Assembly (NCBI RefSeq): GCF_002973525.1
Contig: NZ_PVEN01000006.1
Coordinates: 248,001 to 312,000 of the forward strand
Direction: 5' to 3'
DNA length: 64,000 nucleotides
Origin: Paraburkholderia sp. BL21I4N1
GTDB lineage: Bacteria > Pseudomonadota > Gammaproteobacteria > Burkholderiales > Burkholderiaceae
Of this stretch, positions 35,325 through 44,648 are shown piece after piece (position 1 is the stretch's first letter; every line of letters begins with the position of its first letter). Position numbers and translations under genes: made by a program. Below the pieces are notes generated by a model that worked only from the letters and a program-made list of their open reading frames with translations, had not been told where the DNA came from and did not search any database.

Positions 35325-36110
35325 TTAGCGCGCGGTGTAGCCGCCGTCGATCACCAGCTCCGTGCCCGTCACGTAGCGGCCGGCCGGCGACACCAGATAC
35401 AGGATGCCCGCCGCGATATCCTGCGGATCGCCGATCTTCGCGAGTGGCACGAGCGTTTTCATATGCGCGAAAATCTGCTCCGGGTCGCCGAGTTTGGCGA
35501 AGGCTTCTTCGAGCAGCGGCGTGCGGATAAAGCCGGGGTGCACGGAATTCGCGCGAATGTTCTGCGCTGCGTACAGCATCGCTTCGGTCTTCGCCATCAA
35601 ACGCACCGCACCTTTCGACGCGTGATACGCGGGCACGTCGGGTCCGCCGACCAGCCCGTACATCGACGACAGATTCACGATCGAGCCGCCGCCCGCAGCC
35701 AGCAGGTGCGGAATCGCGTACTTGGTGCAGAGGAACACGCCGGTCACGTTCACGTCGATGACTTTCTGCCATTGCTGCAGCGTCATTTCGTGCGTCGGCA
35801 GATTCGCGCCTTCTATACCCGCGTTATTCACCAGCGCGTCGAGCCGGCCGAAACGCGCGGCGATTTCTCCGAACACGCGCTGCACGTCGTTTTCCTGCGT
35901 GACGTCCATTTTCCAGAATGCCGCCTTGCCGCCCGCTTCGTTGATCTCGGCGACCAGTTGCTCACCGGCTTCCGTCAGCACGTCGAGCACCGCGATGGCC
36001 GAACCGGCCGCCGCCAGCGTGCGCGCCGTTTGCGCACCGATGCCGCGCGCGCCGCCGGTGATCGCCGCCACCTTGCCGCTCATGTCGAATAGTTGGTGGG
36101 GAAATGTCAT
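35325..36110 (-). CDS. Short-chain dehydrogenase/reductase, probable hydroxysteroid dehydrogenase
   Basis: A 261-residue classical SDR: GGARGIGAQTARTLA (NAD-binding), VNNAGIEG, SSMYGLVGG, YHASKGAV (Tyr-X3-Lys) and the PGFIRTPL tail. The C-terminus IDGGYTAR is typical. It is 9 bases ahead of the isomerase gene, so interconverting steroid hydroxyl and keto groups (3- or 17-position) is likely. The exact position of oxidation cannot be told. Confidence 0.85.
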   Translation of the reverse strand: MTFPHQLFDMSGKVAAITGGARGIGAQTARTLAAAGSAIAVLDVLTEAGEQLVAEINEAGGKAAFWKMDVTQENDVQRVFGEIAARFGRLDALVNNAGIEGANLPTHEMTLQQWQKVIDVNVTGVFLCTKYAIPHLLAAGGGSIVNLSSMYGLVGGPDVPAYHASKGAVRLMAKTEAMLYAAQNIRANSVHPGFIRTPLLEEAFAKLGDPEQIFAHMKTLVPLAKIGDPQDIAAGILYLVSPAGRYVTGTELVIDGGYTAR

Positions 36111-36183
36111 ACCGTCTCCTTCGTGTTGTAGTGGGATTGCCGGGCCGCGTCGAACCGGACGGCGCCGCAGCCTGCAGGATGCC

Positions 36184-37062
36184 TTAGGCGGCTCGCCTGT
36201 CCGCGAGAAATTCCAGGCATTCGCGATTGAAATACTCGCGATGCTCGACCATCACCCAGTGGCCGCAACGATTCATCAGCACGAAGCGTGCGTCGGCGCA
36301 GTGCTCGAGAAAACGCATCGCGCCGCTGGCCGGATTGAAGCGATCGTCGCTGCCCCAGAAACCGAGCACGGGGCATTGCAGTTCGGCGAGACGTCCGGTG
36401 AGATTCGGCACGCGCATGGTCGACAGCACTTCCGGTGGCTGCTGCTCGCACACGCGCAGACGTTCGTCGACCAGCGCGTCGGTCACGAGGCTGCGGTCGT
36501 ACACCAGCATTTCCAGCAGTTGACGCATGGTCAACCGGTTCATCTGCCGGTTCGTGAAGAGCGACACCATCTTCTGGATGCCGTCCATTTTGAAGTACGT
36601 TTCGCGCTCTTCGACGCCGCCCGGCGCCATCATGATCAGACTGTCGACATCGTCGGGATAGTCGAGCGCGTATTGCAGCGCGATCGCGCCGCCCAGCGAA
36701 TTGCCGAGCAACGTGGCGCGGCCGATGCCGTTGGCGCTTAGTTGCGCGCGCAACGCTTCGACGAAAAAGTCGAGCGTATAGAGCGCATCCGAAGGCTTCG
36801 ACGACGCACCGTAACCCGGCAGATCGACCACGATCGCCCGGTGACCGGCGGCGGCGAAACGCGGATAGTTGTGTTTGAAATTGCTGAAGCCGCTCGCGCC
36901 GGGCCCGCTGCCGTGAATGAACACGACGGGCGCGCCGCTGCCGGCTTCGAAGTGATGGAGCGTGAGGCCGCCGGGCACCTCGGTAAAAATCCCGACGGGC
37001 GCTGCCGGGGACGGACGAGTTGTCGGCGTGGCTTCCTGGAAGCCGGTGGGCGTTGCGGTCAT
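36184..37062 (-). CDS. Meta-cleavage product hydrolase, HsaD/TesD-like
   Basis: A 292-residue alpha/beta-hydrolase. HGSGPGASGFSNF is the oxyanion segment of meta-cleavage-product hydrolases (BphD/HsaD type); nucleophile Ser in LGNSLGGAI, acid Asp in GSDDRFNP, base His in RCGHWVMVEH. In steroid pathways it splits 4,9-DSHA after ring A opening. The ATG at 37062 has AAGGAGAC upstream. First of the minus group (hydrolase, SDR, isomerase, carbonic-anhydrase-like). Steroid specificity is inferred from context. Confidence 0.85.
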   Translation of the reverse strand: MTATPTGFQEATPTTRPSPAAPVGIFTEVPGGLTLHHFEAGSGAPVVFIHGSGPGASGFSNFKHNYPRFAAAGHRAIVVDLPGYGASSKPSDALYTLDFFVEALRAQLSANGIGRATLLGNSLGGAIALQYALDYPDDVDSLIMMAPGGVEERETYFKMDGIQKMVSLFTNRQMNRLTMRQLLEMLVYDRSLVTDALVDERLRVCEQQPPEVLSTMRVPNLTGRLAELQCPVLGFWGSDDRFNPASGAMRFLEHCADARFVLMNRCGHWVMVEHREYFNRECLEFLADRRAA

Positions 37063-37288
37063 GCGCGCTTGTCTCCTTCGACCGGGCTCGGCGCTCCTGC
37101 GCTTGCTGCGGTCCATGCAACACGGTTGCGGTCTCGCGCCGCGCTCTCCGGCGCGGCCGATGGTGGGAACATCACCAGCGCAACCATCATCGGCGCGCGA
37201 ACGCGCGTCGGCATCGTCTTTTCAGACTACGAGGCGCCGCCGCATTTCTCCTACCATCGGGCCACACGAACGAATGGAGACAGCGGCA
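37063..37288. other. Divergent promoter region of the steroid hydrolase and SDR genes
   Basis: 226 bases between two divergent genes. CCGATGGT near 37167 and ACCATCGG near 37253 form an inverted pair about 80 bases apart, a possible looped operator; evidence is weak. Confidence 0.35.
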
Positions 37289-38074
37289 ATGACGGGATTC
37301 GACTTCAGCGGCAAGGTGGTGCTGGTGACGGGCGGCACCAAGGGGATCGGCGCGGGCATCGCCCAGGCGTTCGTCGAGGCAGGCGCGACGGTGTATGTGT
37401 GCGGACGTACCGATCCCCACACACAACACCCGCGCTTCATCGCCGCCGACGTACGCGACATCGACGCGATCGACGCGCTGCTCGCGCGGATCGAACATGA
37501 AACCGGCCGCCTCGACGTGGTGATCAACAATGCGGGCGGCGCGCCGTTCGCGCTCGCCGCCGACGCCTCGCCGCGCTTCACCGAGGCGGTGATCCGCCTG
37601 AACCTGCTCGCGCCGCTGCAACTCGCGCAACGCGCCAATGCACGCATGCAGCGGCAAAGCGAAGGCGGCGTTCTGCTGTTTATCGGCAGCGTGAGCGGGC
37701 TGCGGGCGTCGCCCGGCACGGCGGCTTACGGCGCGGCCAAGGCGGGCCTGCTCAATGCGGTACGCTCGCTCGCCGTGGAATGGGCCCCGAAAGTGCGCGT
37801 CTGCGCGGTGAGCCCGAGTCTGGTGGAAACCGAAGCGGCCACCAGCGGCCACACCGGTTCGTCCGCAACGGACCCGCACGGCGCGCTCGCCGGCATCACG
37901 GCAACGATTCCCGCCGGCCGTCTCGCGCAGCCCGCCGACATCGCGTCCGCCTGCCTGTTCCTCGCGTCGCCACACGCGGCCTACGCATCGGGCAGCAACC
38001 TGATTCTCGAAGGCGGCGGCGAAGTCCCGGCGTTTCTCGCCGCGAGCGGCCAGCTTCGTCGTTCGACAACGTAA
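37289..38074 (+). CDS. Short-chain dehydrogenase/reductase of the steroid cluster (Rv3549c-like)
   Basis: A 261-residue SDR starting at 37289 (GGAGACAGCGGCA upstream). TGGTKGIGAGIAQAF binds the cofactor, NNAGGAPFALAADASPRF, IGSVSGLRASPGTAAYGAAKAGL (Tyr-X3-Lys) and EGGGEVPAFLA follow. The pattern is very close, from memory, to Rv3549c of the KstR2 regulon, so a role in steroid C/D-ring handling is likely. Followed 3 bases on by a GC hairpin. Start choice: longer frame from 36962 overlaps the divergent gene. Confidence 0.8.
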   Translation: MTGFDFSGKVVLVTGGTKGIGAGIAQAFVEAGATVYVCGRTDPHTQHPRFIAADVRDIDAIDALLARIEHETGRLDVVINNAGGAPFALAADASPRFTEAVIRLNLLAPLQLAQRANARMQRQSEGGVLLFIGSVSGLRASPGTAAYGAAKAGLLNAVRSLAVEWAPKVRVCAVSPSLVETEAATSGHTGSSATDPHGALAGITATIPAGRLAQPADIASACLFLASPHAAYASGSNLILEGGGEVPAFLAASGQLRRSTT

Positions 38075-38077
38075 CGC

Positions 38078-38098
38078 ACGCGCGCACGCAGCGCGCGT
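38078..38098 (+). terminator. GC-rich hairpin after the SDR gene
   Basis: ACGCGCGC pairs with GCGCGCGT around ACGCA immediately after the stop. No T-run follows, so termination is uncertain. Confidence 0.3.
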
Positions 38099-38201
38099 CC
38101 CCCAGGACAAGCGACTAGTCCGTTTTGACGATTCCCGCCCTGCACGTGGCCCCTAACCTCTGATCACAACAAATTTCAGACGTGACCACAGAGGAGACAG
38201 G

Positions 38202-39776
38202 ATGCAGATCAACGGAACACAGGAGCGCGCACCGGCACTGCGCGCGGTGTGCGCGGCATGCAAGCTCGCCATGCTGGCAGCGGCGACGCTGACCGTCGCG
38301 CCCGCTTACGCGGGCGACACGGTGAATCTTGGCGCCGATACCACGCTCGATTACACCTTCACGCTCGGTTACGGTCTGGGCATGCGCACGCGCGCGCCGA
38401 GCGGCAACCTGCTGACGCCCGCGAACATCAACGGCGACGACGGCGACCGTAATTTCGCCAAAAACAAGCTGATCGAAAACCAGGTGAGCGTGCTCGGCGA
38501 AGTGAATTTGAAGCACGACGACTGGGGTGTCTTCGTACGTGCCGACACGTTCTACGATCAGGCCTATCAACACTCGAATTACAACAACGCGCCCGGCACC
38601 GTGAATCACGGCGGCGTCTACAACAACTTCACCGAACAGGCGAATTACTGGGCCGGCGGCCGCACGCAACTACTCGCGGCATATGTCTACAACACCTTCA
38701 AACTGGGCGGCACGAGCCTCAATGTGAAGGTCGGCGATCAGGTCGTGGCGTGGGGCGAGAGCGTGTTCTTCCCGAACATCGCGGGCGCGCAAGGCCCCGC
38801 CGACGCGACCAAATCGTTCGTGGCGGGCGCGGAAGTCAAAGACATTCTGTTGCCGGTGCCGCAAATCTCGACGCAATGGCAGATCGCGCCGAACTTCAGC
38901 CTGCTCGGCTACTACCAGTTCGCGTTCGAACCGAATCAACTGAGCGCGCCGGGCAGTTACATGAGCTACTCCGACGTGGTCGGCCCGGGAGCCGAATACA
39001 TCATCGGACCCGGCGGCGTGCAGATTCCGCGTGCGCCCGACAGCCGCCCCGGCAACAGCGGCCAATGGGGTCTCGGCGCGCGCTGGCGAGTACTCGGCGA
39101 CACCGAAATCGGCGCTTACTACCTGCACTACAACGACATGAATCCCAGTGTCGTGACGACGTACTTCCCCACGTTGTCGTATCAGGAGAAGTTCTTCGAC
39201 AACATCAAGCTCACCGGCCTGAGCTTCTCGACCGATCTGAACGGCGTGAACGTTGCAGGCGAAACCTCGTACCGCCAGGGCGCGGCCGTGCTCGTCAACA
39301 CGCCGCTCGGCGCGCAGTCCACGCGCGGCGACGTCTGGCAATCGAACCTGTCCGCGATCTATTCGATCGGCCCGACCTTCCTCGCCGCCTCGCAGACGCT
39401 GGTGGGAGAAGTCTCGTATGTCCACGCCGGCAACATCACGCCGCTACTCGGATCGACCACGCTCGCCAACACGCGCAATGCCGCCGCGTTCGAAGTGGCC
39501 TGGACGCTTAGCTACAAAAACGTCTTCAACGGCTGGGACGTCGACGTGCCGCTCACCTACTCCGACGACTTCACCGGCAAGTCGTCGCTGGCTGGCGCGC
39601 TCGGTTCGATGACAGGCGTGGGCGACCACCGTGTGACGGTCGGCGTGACCTTCACGCGACTGAGCAACCTGCAGCTCGCGCTGGTCTACGCGAAGTTCCT
39701 CGGCACGCCGGACCCGGTCAACCGTCCGCTGGCCGATCGCGACTACGTGCTCGCCACCGCGAAGTACTCATTCTGA
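38202..39776 (+). CDS. DUF1302 outer-membrane protein
   Basis: A 524-residue protein with a signal peptide (ending PAYAGDT) and a long beta-rich body, many amphipathic strands and alternating hydrophobic residues typical of DUF1302 proteins, predicted outer-membrane beta-barrels. In steroid and other hydrophobic-substrate clusters these are commonly paired with DUF1329 as here. It may form a channel for the steroid. Start at 38202 follows AGAGGAGACAGG. Confidence 0.88.
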   Translation: MQINGTQERAPALRAVCAACKLAMLAAATLTVAPAYAGDTVNLGADTTLDYTFTLGYGLGMRTRAPSGNLLTPANINGDDGDRNFAKNKLIENQVSVLGEVNLKHDDWGVFVRADTFYDQAYQHSNYNNAPGTVNHGGVYNNFTEQANYWAGGRTQLLAAYVYNTFKLGGTSLNVKVGDQVVAWGESVFFPNIAGAQGPADATKSFVAGAEVKDILLPVPQISTQWQIAPNFSLLGYYQFAFEPNQLSAPGSYMSYSDVVGPGAEYIIGPGGVQIPRAPDSRPGNSGQWGLGARWRVLGDTEIGAYYLHYNDMNPSVVTTYFPTLSYQEKFFDNIKLTGLSFSTDLNGVNVAGETSYRQGAAVLVNTPLGAQSTRGDVWQSNLSAIYSIGPTFLAASQTLVGEVSYVHAGNITPLLGSTTLANTRNAAAFEVAWTLSYKNVFNGWDVDVPLTYSDDFTGKSSLAGALGSMTGVGDHRVTVGVTFTRLSNLQLALVYAKFLGTPDPVNRPLADRDYVLATAKYSF

Positions 39777-39886
39777 CCGTTCCGAAGTCGTGCGACGGCA
39801 TGACTCGCCACGGCGAAAACGTCGACGCGTCGGAACACGCATCACCCTTTGAATCAGCCGTCTTTTTACTGCAAGAGGATTTGGTC

Positions 39887-41278
39887 ATGAGTCGAATTTG
39901 CAATCCCGCCCTGCGTGTCTGCGTGTTCGCCGCGGGCACCGCGCTCGCCGCCACACTCGGCGCCCCGTCGTTCGCAAAAACCAGCCCGGAAGATCTCGCC
40001 AAACTCGAAGGCCCGCTCACGCCGATGGGCGCCGAGCGCGCGGGCAATGCCGACGGCACGATCCCCGCGTGGAGCGGCAAATGGTTCGGCACGCCGCCGG
40101 GCGTCGACTATAAAGCGGGGCAACGCTTCCCCGATCCGTATGCGAGCGAGAAGCCGCTGTTCGTGATTACCGCGCAAAACATGCAGCAATACGAAGCGCG
40201 TCTGACCGACGGCGAAAAAGCGCTGCTGAAGAAATATCCCGATACGTTCAAGATTCCGGTCTATCCGAGCCACCGCGATTTCAGCTACGGCGACGCCGTG
40301 TACAAGGACATTCGCCAGTACGCGCCGAACACGACGATGACGAAGGACCAGAACGGCCTGAAGGATTTCCCGCCGGTCACGCCGTTCCCAGTGCCAAAGA
40401 GCGGTGTGGAAGCAATGTGGAATCTGCGCTTCGCGTCGGCGATCGAGGGTGAAACCGCGACCTACGATCAGGCGGTCGTCTATCCGGACGGCAATATTGC
40501 ATGGGGCAAGGTGCAATACGCGATCTATGGGCCGCGCAGCGCGGATCATTTCGATCCGAAGAATGCACTGAACGCGAAGAGCTTCTTCCGTCAGACCACC
40601 ATGTTGCCGCTGTCCGACCGCGGCACGATTATCACCGGCTACGAAATGTGGGACCAGGAAGGCTCCGACACGCGCCGTACCTGGTCGTATAACCCCGGCA
40701 CGCGGCGCGTGCGCCAGGCACCCGAATTCGGTTTCGACCAGCCCGAAGGCCCCGGCGGTTTCCGCACCGTCGACGACGACCGGCTGTTCAACGGCTCGGG
40801 CGAACGTTACGACTGGAAGATCGTCGGCAAGCGCGAGGTCTACGTGCCGTACGACAACTACAAGCTGATGGACCCGTCGATCAAGTACACCGATCTCCTG
40901 ACCAAGGGTCACGAAAACACGCAATACATGCGCTTCGAACTGCATCGCGTGTGGGTGTTGCAGGCGACGCTGAAATCCGGCTATCGCCATCAATACGCGA
41001 AACGTGTGCTGTATCTCGACGAGGACACATGGAATGCCGTCGCCGCCGACAACTATGACGCACGCGGCACGCTGTGGCGCACCAACCTCGCGCCGACGCT
41101 GTACGCGTTCGACGCCAAATCGTTCTATTCGACCGCCGTGTTCTACCACGACCTGATTTCGGGCGCCTATTACGCCGACCGTTTGTCGAATCAGGAACCG
41201 ATGCCGGTGCTCACGCGCGGCTCGCAACTGACCGAAGCGTACTTCTCGCCCGACGCGATTCGCGGCGCGGGCAACTAA
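39887..41278 (+). CDS. DUF1329 periplasmic/outer-membrane protein
   Basis: 463 residues with a signal peptide (LAATLGAPSFA then KTSPEDL). DUF1329 family blocks are DGTIPAWSGKW, ERYDWKIVGKREVYVPYDNY and RRTWSYNPGTRRVRQAPEFG. The fold resembles LolB-like outer membrane lipoproteins. Paired with the preceding DUF1302 gene and in other bacteria often near MMPL and YCF48-like genes, which are here at 46866 and 49464. The start is set by AAGAGGA in front of ATG 39887. Confidence 0.9.
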   Translation: MSRICNPALRVCVFAAGTALAATLGAPSFAKTSPEDLAKLEGPLTPMGAERAGNADGTIPAWSGKWFGTPPGVDYKAGQRFPDPYASEKPLFVITAQNMQQYEARLTDGEKALLKKYPDTFKIPVYPSHRDFSYGDAVYKDIRQYAPNTTMTKDQNGLKDFPPVTPFPVPKSGVEAMWNLRFASAIEGETATYDQAVVYPDGNIAWGKVQYAIYGPRSADHFDPKNALNAKSFFRQTTMLPLSDRGTIITGYEMWDQEGSDTRRTWSYNPGTRRVRQAPEFGFDQPEGPGGFRTVDDDRLFNGSGERYDWKIVGKREVYVPYDNYKLMDPSIKYTDLLTKGHENTQYMRFELHRVWVLQATLKSGYRHQYAKRVLYLDEDTWNAVAADNYDARGTLWRTNLAPTLYAFDAKSFYSTAVFYHDLISGAYYADRLSNQEPMPVLTRGSQLTEAYFSPDAIRGAGN

Positions 41279-41377
41279 ACCCGCCCGCGCTTTCGGGCGC
41301 ACGAGCGCCGGGCCGTCGCGATTCAGTTCCTGTAGGACGCCAACGGTCCGGCGCTAACCCAGCCATTCAACCCTGCG

Positions 41378-42160
41378 ATGACATCGACCCTACACGCCGA
41401 ACTCGGCGACACGCTTTATCGCGCCTGGCTCGACCGCGCGCCGATCGCACCGTTTTCCGCACGCGACGACGGCTTGCCGCTCGCCGACGCTTACCGGGTG
41501 CAACAGCATTTCATCGCGCGGCGGATCGATGCGGGTGAAACCGTCGTCGGCAAGAAAATCGGCCTGACGAGCGCCGCCGTGCAGAACATGCTCGGCGTTC
41601 ACCAGCCGGACTTCGGCATGTTGCTGTCGGGCATGCACTACGTCGCCGGCGAGGCGATTCCGATCGACACACTGATCGCGCCGCGCGCCGAAGGTGAAAT
41701 CGCCTTCTATCTGAAACACGATCTGCGCGGTCCCGGCGTGACACGCGAAGCCGTGCTCGCCGCCACCGACACAGTGGGCGCGTGTTTCGAAATCGTCGAT
41801 TCGCGGATTCGCGACTGGGCGATCCGGATTGGCGACACGGTCGCCGACAACGCGTCGTGCGGCGTCTACGTGCTCGGCCACGAACGCGTGTCGCCCGACG
41901 CGCTCGATCTCGCCGCCTGCCGCATGACGCTCGACCGAAACGGCACGCGTGTCGCCGAAGGCATCGGCGCCGCCGCGCTCGGCCATCCCGCCGATGCCGT
42001 CGCGTGGCTCGCCAATACGCTCGGCGAACTCGGCGTGCCGCTGCTCGCCGGCGAAGTCGTGCTGTCGGGCTCGCTCGCCGCATTGATTCCCGTCACCGGC
42101 GGCGACGTGCTGGAGATGCATATCGAAGGCATTGGCGGTTGTTCGGTGCGCTTCGTCTGA
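41378..42160 (+). CDS. hsaE: 2-hydroxypenta-2,4-dienoate hydratase (HsaE/TesE-like)
   Basis: 260 residues of the 2-keto-4-pentenoate hydratase family. VVGKKIGLTSAAVQNMLGVHQPDFG and PRAEGEIAFYLKHDL carry the metal-binding Glu residues; VGACFEIVDSRIRDW follows; IPVTGGDVLEM at the C-terminus. It adds water to 2-hydroxy-alkadienoate (from the HsaD/TesD product) to give 4-hydroxy-2-oxo acid, the substrate of the aldolase. First of a three-gene + strand run. Confidence 0.92.
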   Translation: MTSTLHAELGDTLYRAWLDRAPIAPFSARDDGLPLADAYRVQQHFIARRIDAGETVVGKKIGLTSAAVQNMLGVHQPDFGMLLSGMHYVAGEAIPIDTLIAPRAEGEIAFYLKHDLRGPGVTREAVLAATDTVGACFEIVDSRIRDWAIRIGDTVADNASCGVYVLGHERVSPDALDLAACRMTLDRNGTRVAEGIGAAALGHPADAVAWLANTLGELGVPLLAGEVVLSGSLAALIPVTGGDVLEMHIEGIGGCSVRFV

Positions 42161-42194
42161 TTGCTTGACCGTCTTTCACTAAAGGATGCATTGA

Positions 42195-43091
42195 ATGAGC
42201 AAGATCAAATGCGCGTTGATCGGGCCCGGCAACATCGGCACCGATCTGCTGTACAAACTGCGCCGCAGCACGGTGCTCGAACCGGTCTGGATGGTCGGCG
42301 TCGACGCGGCCTCCGAAGGCCTCGCGCGCGCCCGCGAGCTGGGTCTGAAGACCACGGCCGACGGCATAGACGGCCTGCTGCCGCATCTCGCCGCCGACGA
42401 CATCCGCATTGCTTTCGACGCTACCTCGGCCTATGTGCACCGCGAGCACTCCGACAAGCTGACCTCGCGCGGCGTGCGCGTGATCGACCTGACGCCCGCC
42501 GCGATCGGTCCGTTCTGCGTGCCGCCGGTGAACCTCGCAGCGCAGAACGATCAGCAGGTGATGAACGTCAACATGGTGACGTGCGGCGGCCAGGCGACCA
42601 TTCCGATGGTGCATGCCGTGTCGCGTGTGCAGCGCGTGGTGTACGGCGAGATCGTCGCGACCGTGTCATCGCGTTCGGTCGGTCCCGGCACGCGCAAGAA
42701 CATCGACGAATTCACCCGCACCACGTCGCTGGCGATCGAGCAGATTGGCGGCGCGGCGGTGGGCAAGGCGATCATCGTCATCAACCCGGCCGAGCCGCCG
42801 CTGATCATGCGCGACACGATCCACTGTTTGACCGAGAGCGATCCCGACGTCGACGCCATCACCGCGTCCGTGCATGCGATGGTCGACGAAGTACGCCAGT
42901 ACGTGCCCGGCTACACGCTGAAAAACGGCCCCGTATTCGACGGCCGCCGCGTTTCCGTGTTCATGGAAGTAGAGGGCCTCGGCGACTATTTGCCGAAATA
43001 CGCTGGCAATCTCGACATCATGACCGCGGCTGCCGCGCGCACGGCGGAAGTCTTCGCCCAACAGATGCTCGCCGCATCCACTACTGCTTAA
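42195..43091 (+). CDS. hsaG: Acetaldehyde dehydrogenase (acylating), HsaG/TesF-like
   Basis: 298 residues. IGPGNIGTDLLYKL binds NAD; NMVTCGGQATIPMV gives the catalytic Cys; VVINPAEPPLIMRDT is near the C-terminus. The enzyme takes aldehyde from the aldolase channel and forms acyl-CoA (propanoyl- or acetyl-CoA in steroid pathways). Start follows AAAGGATG. Coupled to the aldolase gene 10 bases downstream. Confidence 0.95.
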   Translation: MSKIKCALIGPGNIGTDLLYKLRRSTVLEPVWMVGVDAASEGLARARELGLKTTADGIDGLLPHLAADDIRIAFDATSAYVHREHSDKLTSRGVRVIDLTPAAIGPFCVPPVNLAAQNDQQVMNVNMVTCGGQATIPMVHAVSRVQRVVYGEIVATVSSRSVGPGTRKNIDEFTRTTSLAIEQIGGAAVGKAIIVINPAEPPLIMRDTIHCLTESDPDVDAITASVHAMVDEVRQYVPGYTLKNGPVFDGRRVSVFMEVEGLGDYLPKYAGNLDIMTAAAARTAEVFAQQMLAASTTA

Positions 43092-43100
43092 GGAGCGACC

Positions 43101-44126
43101 ATGTCATTAGCAGGAACGCGAATTACTCTCCACGACATGACGTTGCGCGACGGCATGCATCCGAAGCGTCATCAGATTTCGCTGGACCAGATGCGCGGCA
43201 TTGCGCGCGGGCTGGATGCGGCTGGCGTGCCGTTGATTGAAGTCACACACGGCGATGGGTTGGGTGGTGCGTCGGTGAACTATGGTTTTCCGGCGCATAC
43301 GGATGAAGCTTATCTGAGCGCCGTGATTGCCGAATTGAAGCAGGCGAAGGTTTCGGCGTTGTTGATACCGGGCATTGGCACGGTCGAGCATTTGCGGATG
43401 GCGCACGAGCTTGGCGTGCATACGATTCGGGTGGCGACGCACTGTACCGAGGCGGATGTGTCCGAGCAGCATATCGGGCTGGCGCGCAAGCTTGAAATGG
43501 ATACGGTTGGGTTTTTGATGATGGCGCATATGTCGCCGGCTGAAGAGCTTGTCAAGCAGGCGAAGCTGATGGAGTCGTATGGGGCGAACTGCATCTATAT
43601 CACTGACTCCGCGGGGCATATGTTGCCCGACGATGTGACGGCGCGGATTAGCCGGGTGCGGGAGGCGTTGCGGCCCGAGACTGAGCTTGGGTTTCATGGG
43701 CATCACAATCTCGCGATGGGGGTGGCGAATTCCCTTGCTGCCGTGGCTGCCGGCGCCAATCGGATCGATGCCGCTGCGGCGGGGCTTGGGGCTGGGGCTG
43801 GGAATACGCCCATGGAGGTATTGGTCGCGGTTTGCGAGCGGATGGAGATTCATACCGGCGTGGATGTGTTTCGGATCTCCGATGTGGCCGAGGATCTTGT
43901 TGTGCCTATTATGGATGCGCCTATTCGGCTTGATCGGGATGCTTTGACGCTTGGGTATGCTGGCGTGTATTCGTCGTTTTTGCTTTTTGCCAAGCGGGCG
44001 GAGGTTAAGTATCGGGTTTCCGCGAGGGATATTCTTGTTGAGCTTGGGAGGCAGAGGCTGGTGGGGGGGCAGGAGGATATGATTGAAGATACGGCGCTTA
44101 CGCTGGCTAGATCGCGGGGCGGGTGA
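43101..44126 (+). CDS. hsaF: 4-hydroxy-2-oxovalerate aldolase, HsaF/TesG-like
   Basis: 341 residues, DRE-TIM metallolyase with HDMTLRDGMHPKRHQ, FHGHHNLAMGVANSL and GLGAGAGNTPMEVLVAV. It cleaves 4-hydroxy-2-oxo acids to pyruvate and aldehyde, which HsaG takes. Complete length, catalytic motifs intact. From about 43200 onward the coding strand becomes C-poor and G/T-rich, mostly at third codon positions, unlike the preceding genes; the trend continues to the inverted repeat just downstream. AAGGAGCGACC lies before the start. Confidence 0.95.
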   Translation: MSLAGTRITLHDMTLRDGMHPKRHQISLDQMRGIARGLDAAGVPLIEVTHGDGLGGASVNYGFPAHTDEAYLSAVIAELKQAKVSALLIPGIGTVEHLRMAHELGVHTIRVATHCTEADVSEQHIGLARKLEMDTVGFLMMAHMSPAEELVKQAKLMESYGANCIYITDSAGHMLPDDVTARISRVREALRPETELGFHGHHNLAMGVANSLAAVAAGANRIDAAAAGLGAGAGNTPMEVLVAVCERMEIHTGVDVFRISDVAEDLVVPIMDAPIRLDRDALTLGYAGVYSSFLLFAKRAEVKYRVSARDILVELGRQRLVGGQEDMIEDTALTLARSRGG

Positions 44127-44232
44127 CGGTGGTCTATTGCCTGCTTGGCGCTTCTTTTTCTGGGTTCTTTGGGGGTTGGCCTTTCCTTGCATTCTTAGTG
44201 GTCTATTAGCGTTGCCCCTGTGCGGGGCGGCA

Positions 44233-44266
44233 CCTACTTCTCTTTGCCGCGGCAAAGAGAAGTAGG
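44233..44266. repeat. 34-base perfect palindrome, left copy
   Basis: CCTACTTCTCTTTGCCG (44233-44249) followed at once by its reverse complement to 44266, with no spacer. Could extrude as a cruciform or hairpin. Confidence 0.95.
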
Positions 44267-44614
44267 CAAGAGAAAGCCGCTCACACCGCTAATTCTTAAG
44301 TGGGTCTCTCGCGCAGTCACGGTAGTGGTGCATCTGGAATCCGTGTCCTCGCACACTCCCCGTTTGTGACACAGCAGTCATTCATCCCGCCTCGCGCTGC
44401 GCGCGGCGGAACGGCCTGCTTTCAACCATCGGCTCATTTTTACGTGGCCGAACCGGATCGTCGACCGACCGCGAGGGCGCGCGCAGCGCCGCCGGAAGAA
44501 TGACTGCTGTGTCACAAACGGGGAGTGCGCGAGAGCACGGATTCCAGATGCACCACTACCGTAGCTGTGCGAGAGACCCACTTCATGGTTAGCGGTGTGA
44601 GCGGCTTTCTCTTG

Positions 44615-44648
44615 CCTACTTCTCTTTGCCGCGGCAAAGAGAAGTAGG
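44615..44648. repeat. 34-base perfect palindrome, right copy
   Basis: Same 34 bases as the left copy, at 44615-44648, in the other arm of the inverted repeat. Confidence 0.95.

Noticed and set aside
36107..37123. Long minus-strand frame over the HsaD/TesD-like gene
   Set aside because: Arg-rich shadow frame; the hydrolase frame has the catalytic motifs and ribosome site.
43107..44255. Long minus-strand frame antisense to hsaF
   Set aside because: Arises because the C-poor, G/T-rich coding strand leaves the antisense free of stops; its first ~33 residues come from the inverted repeat.
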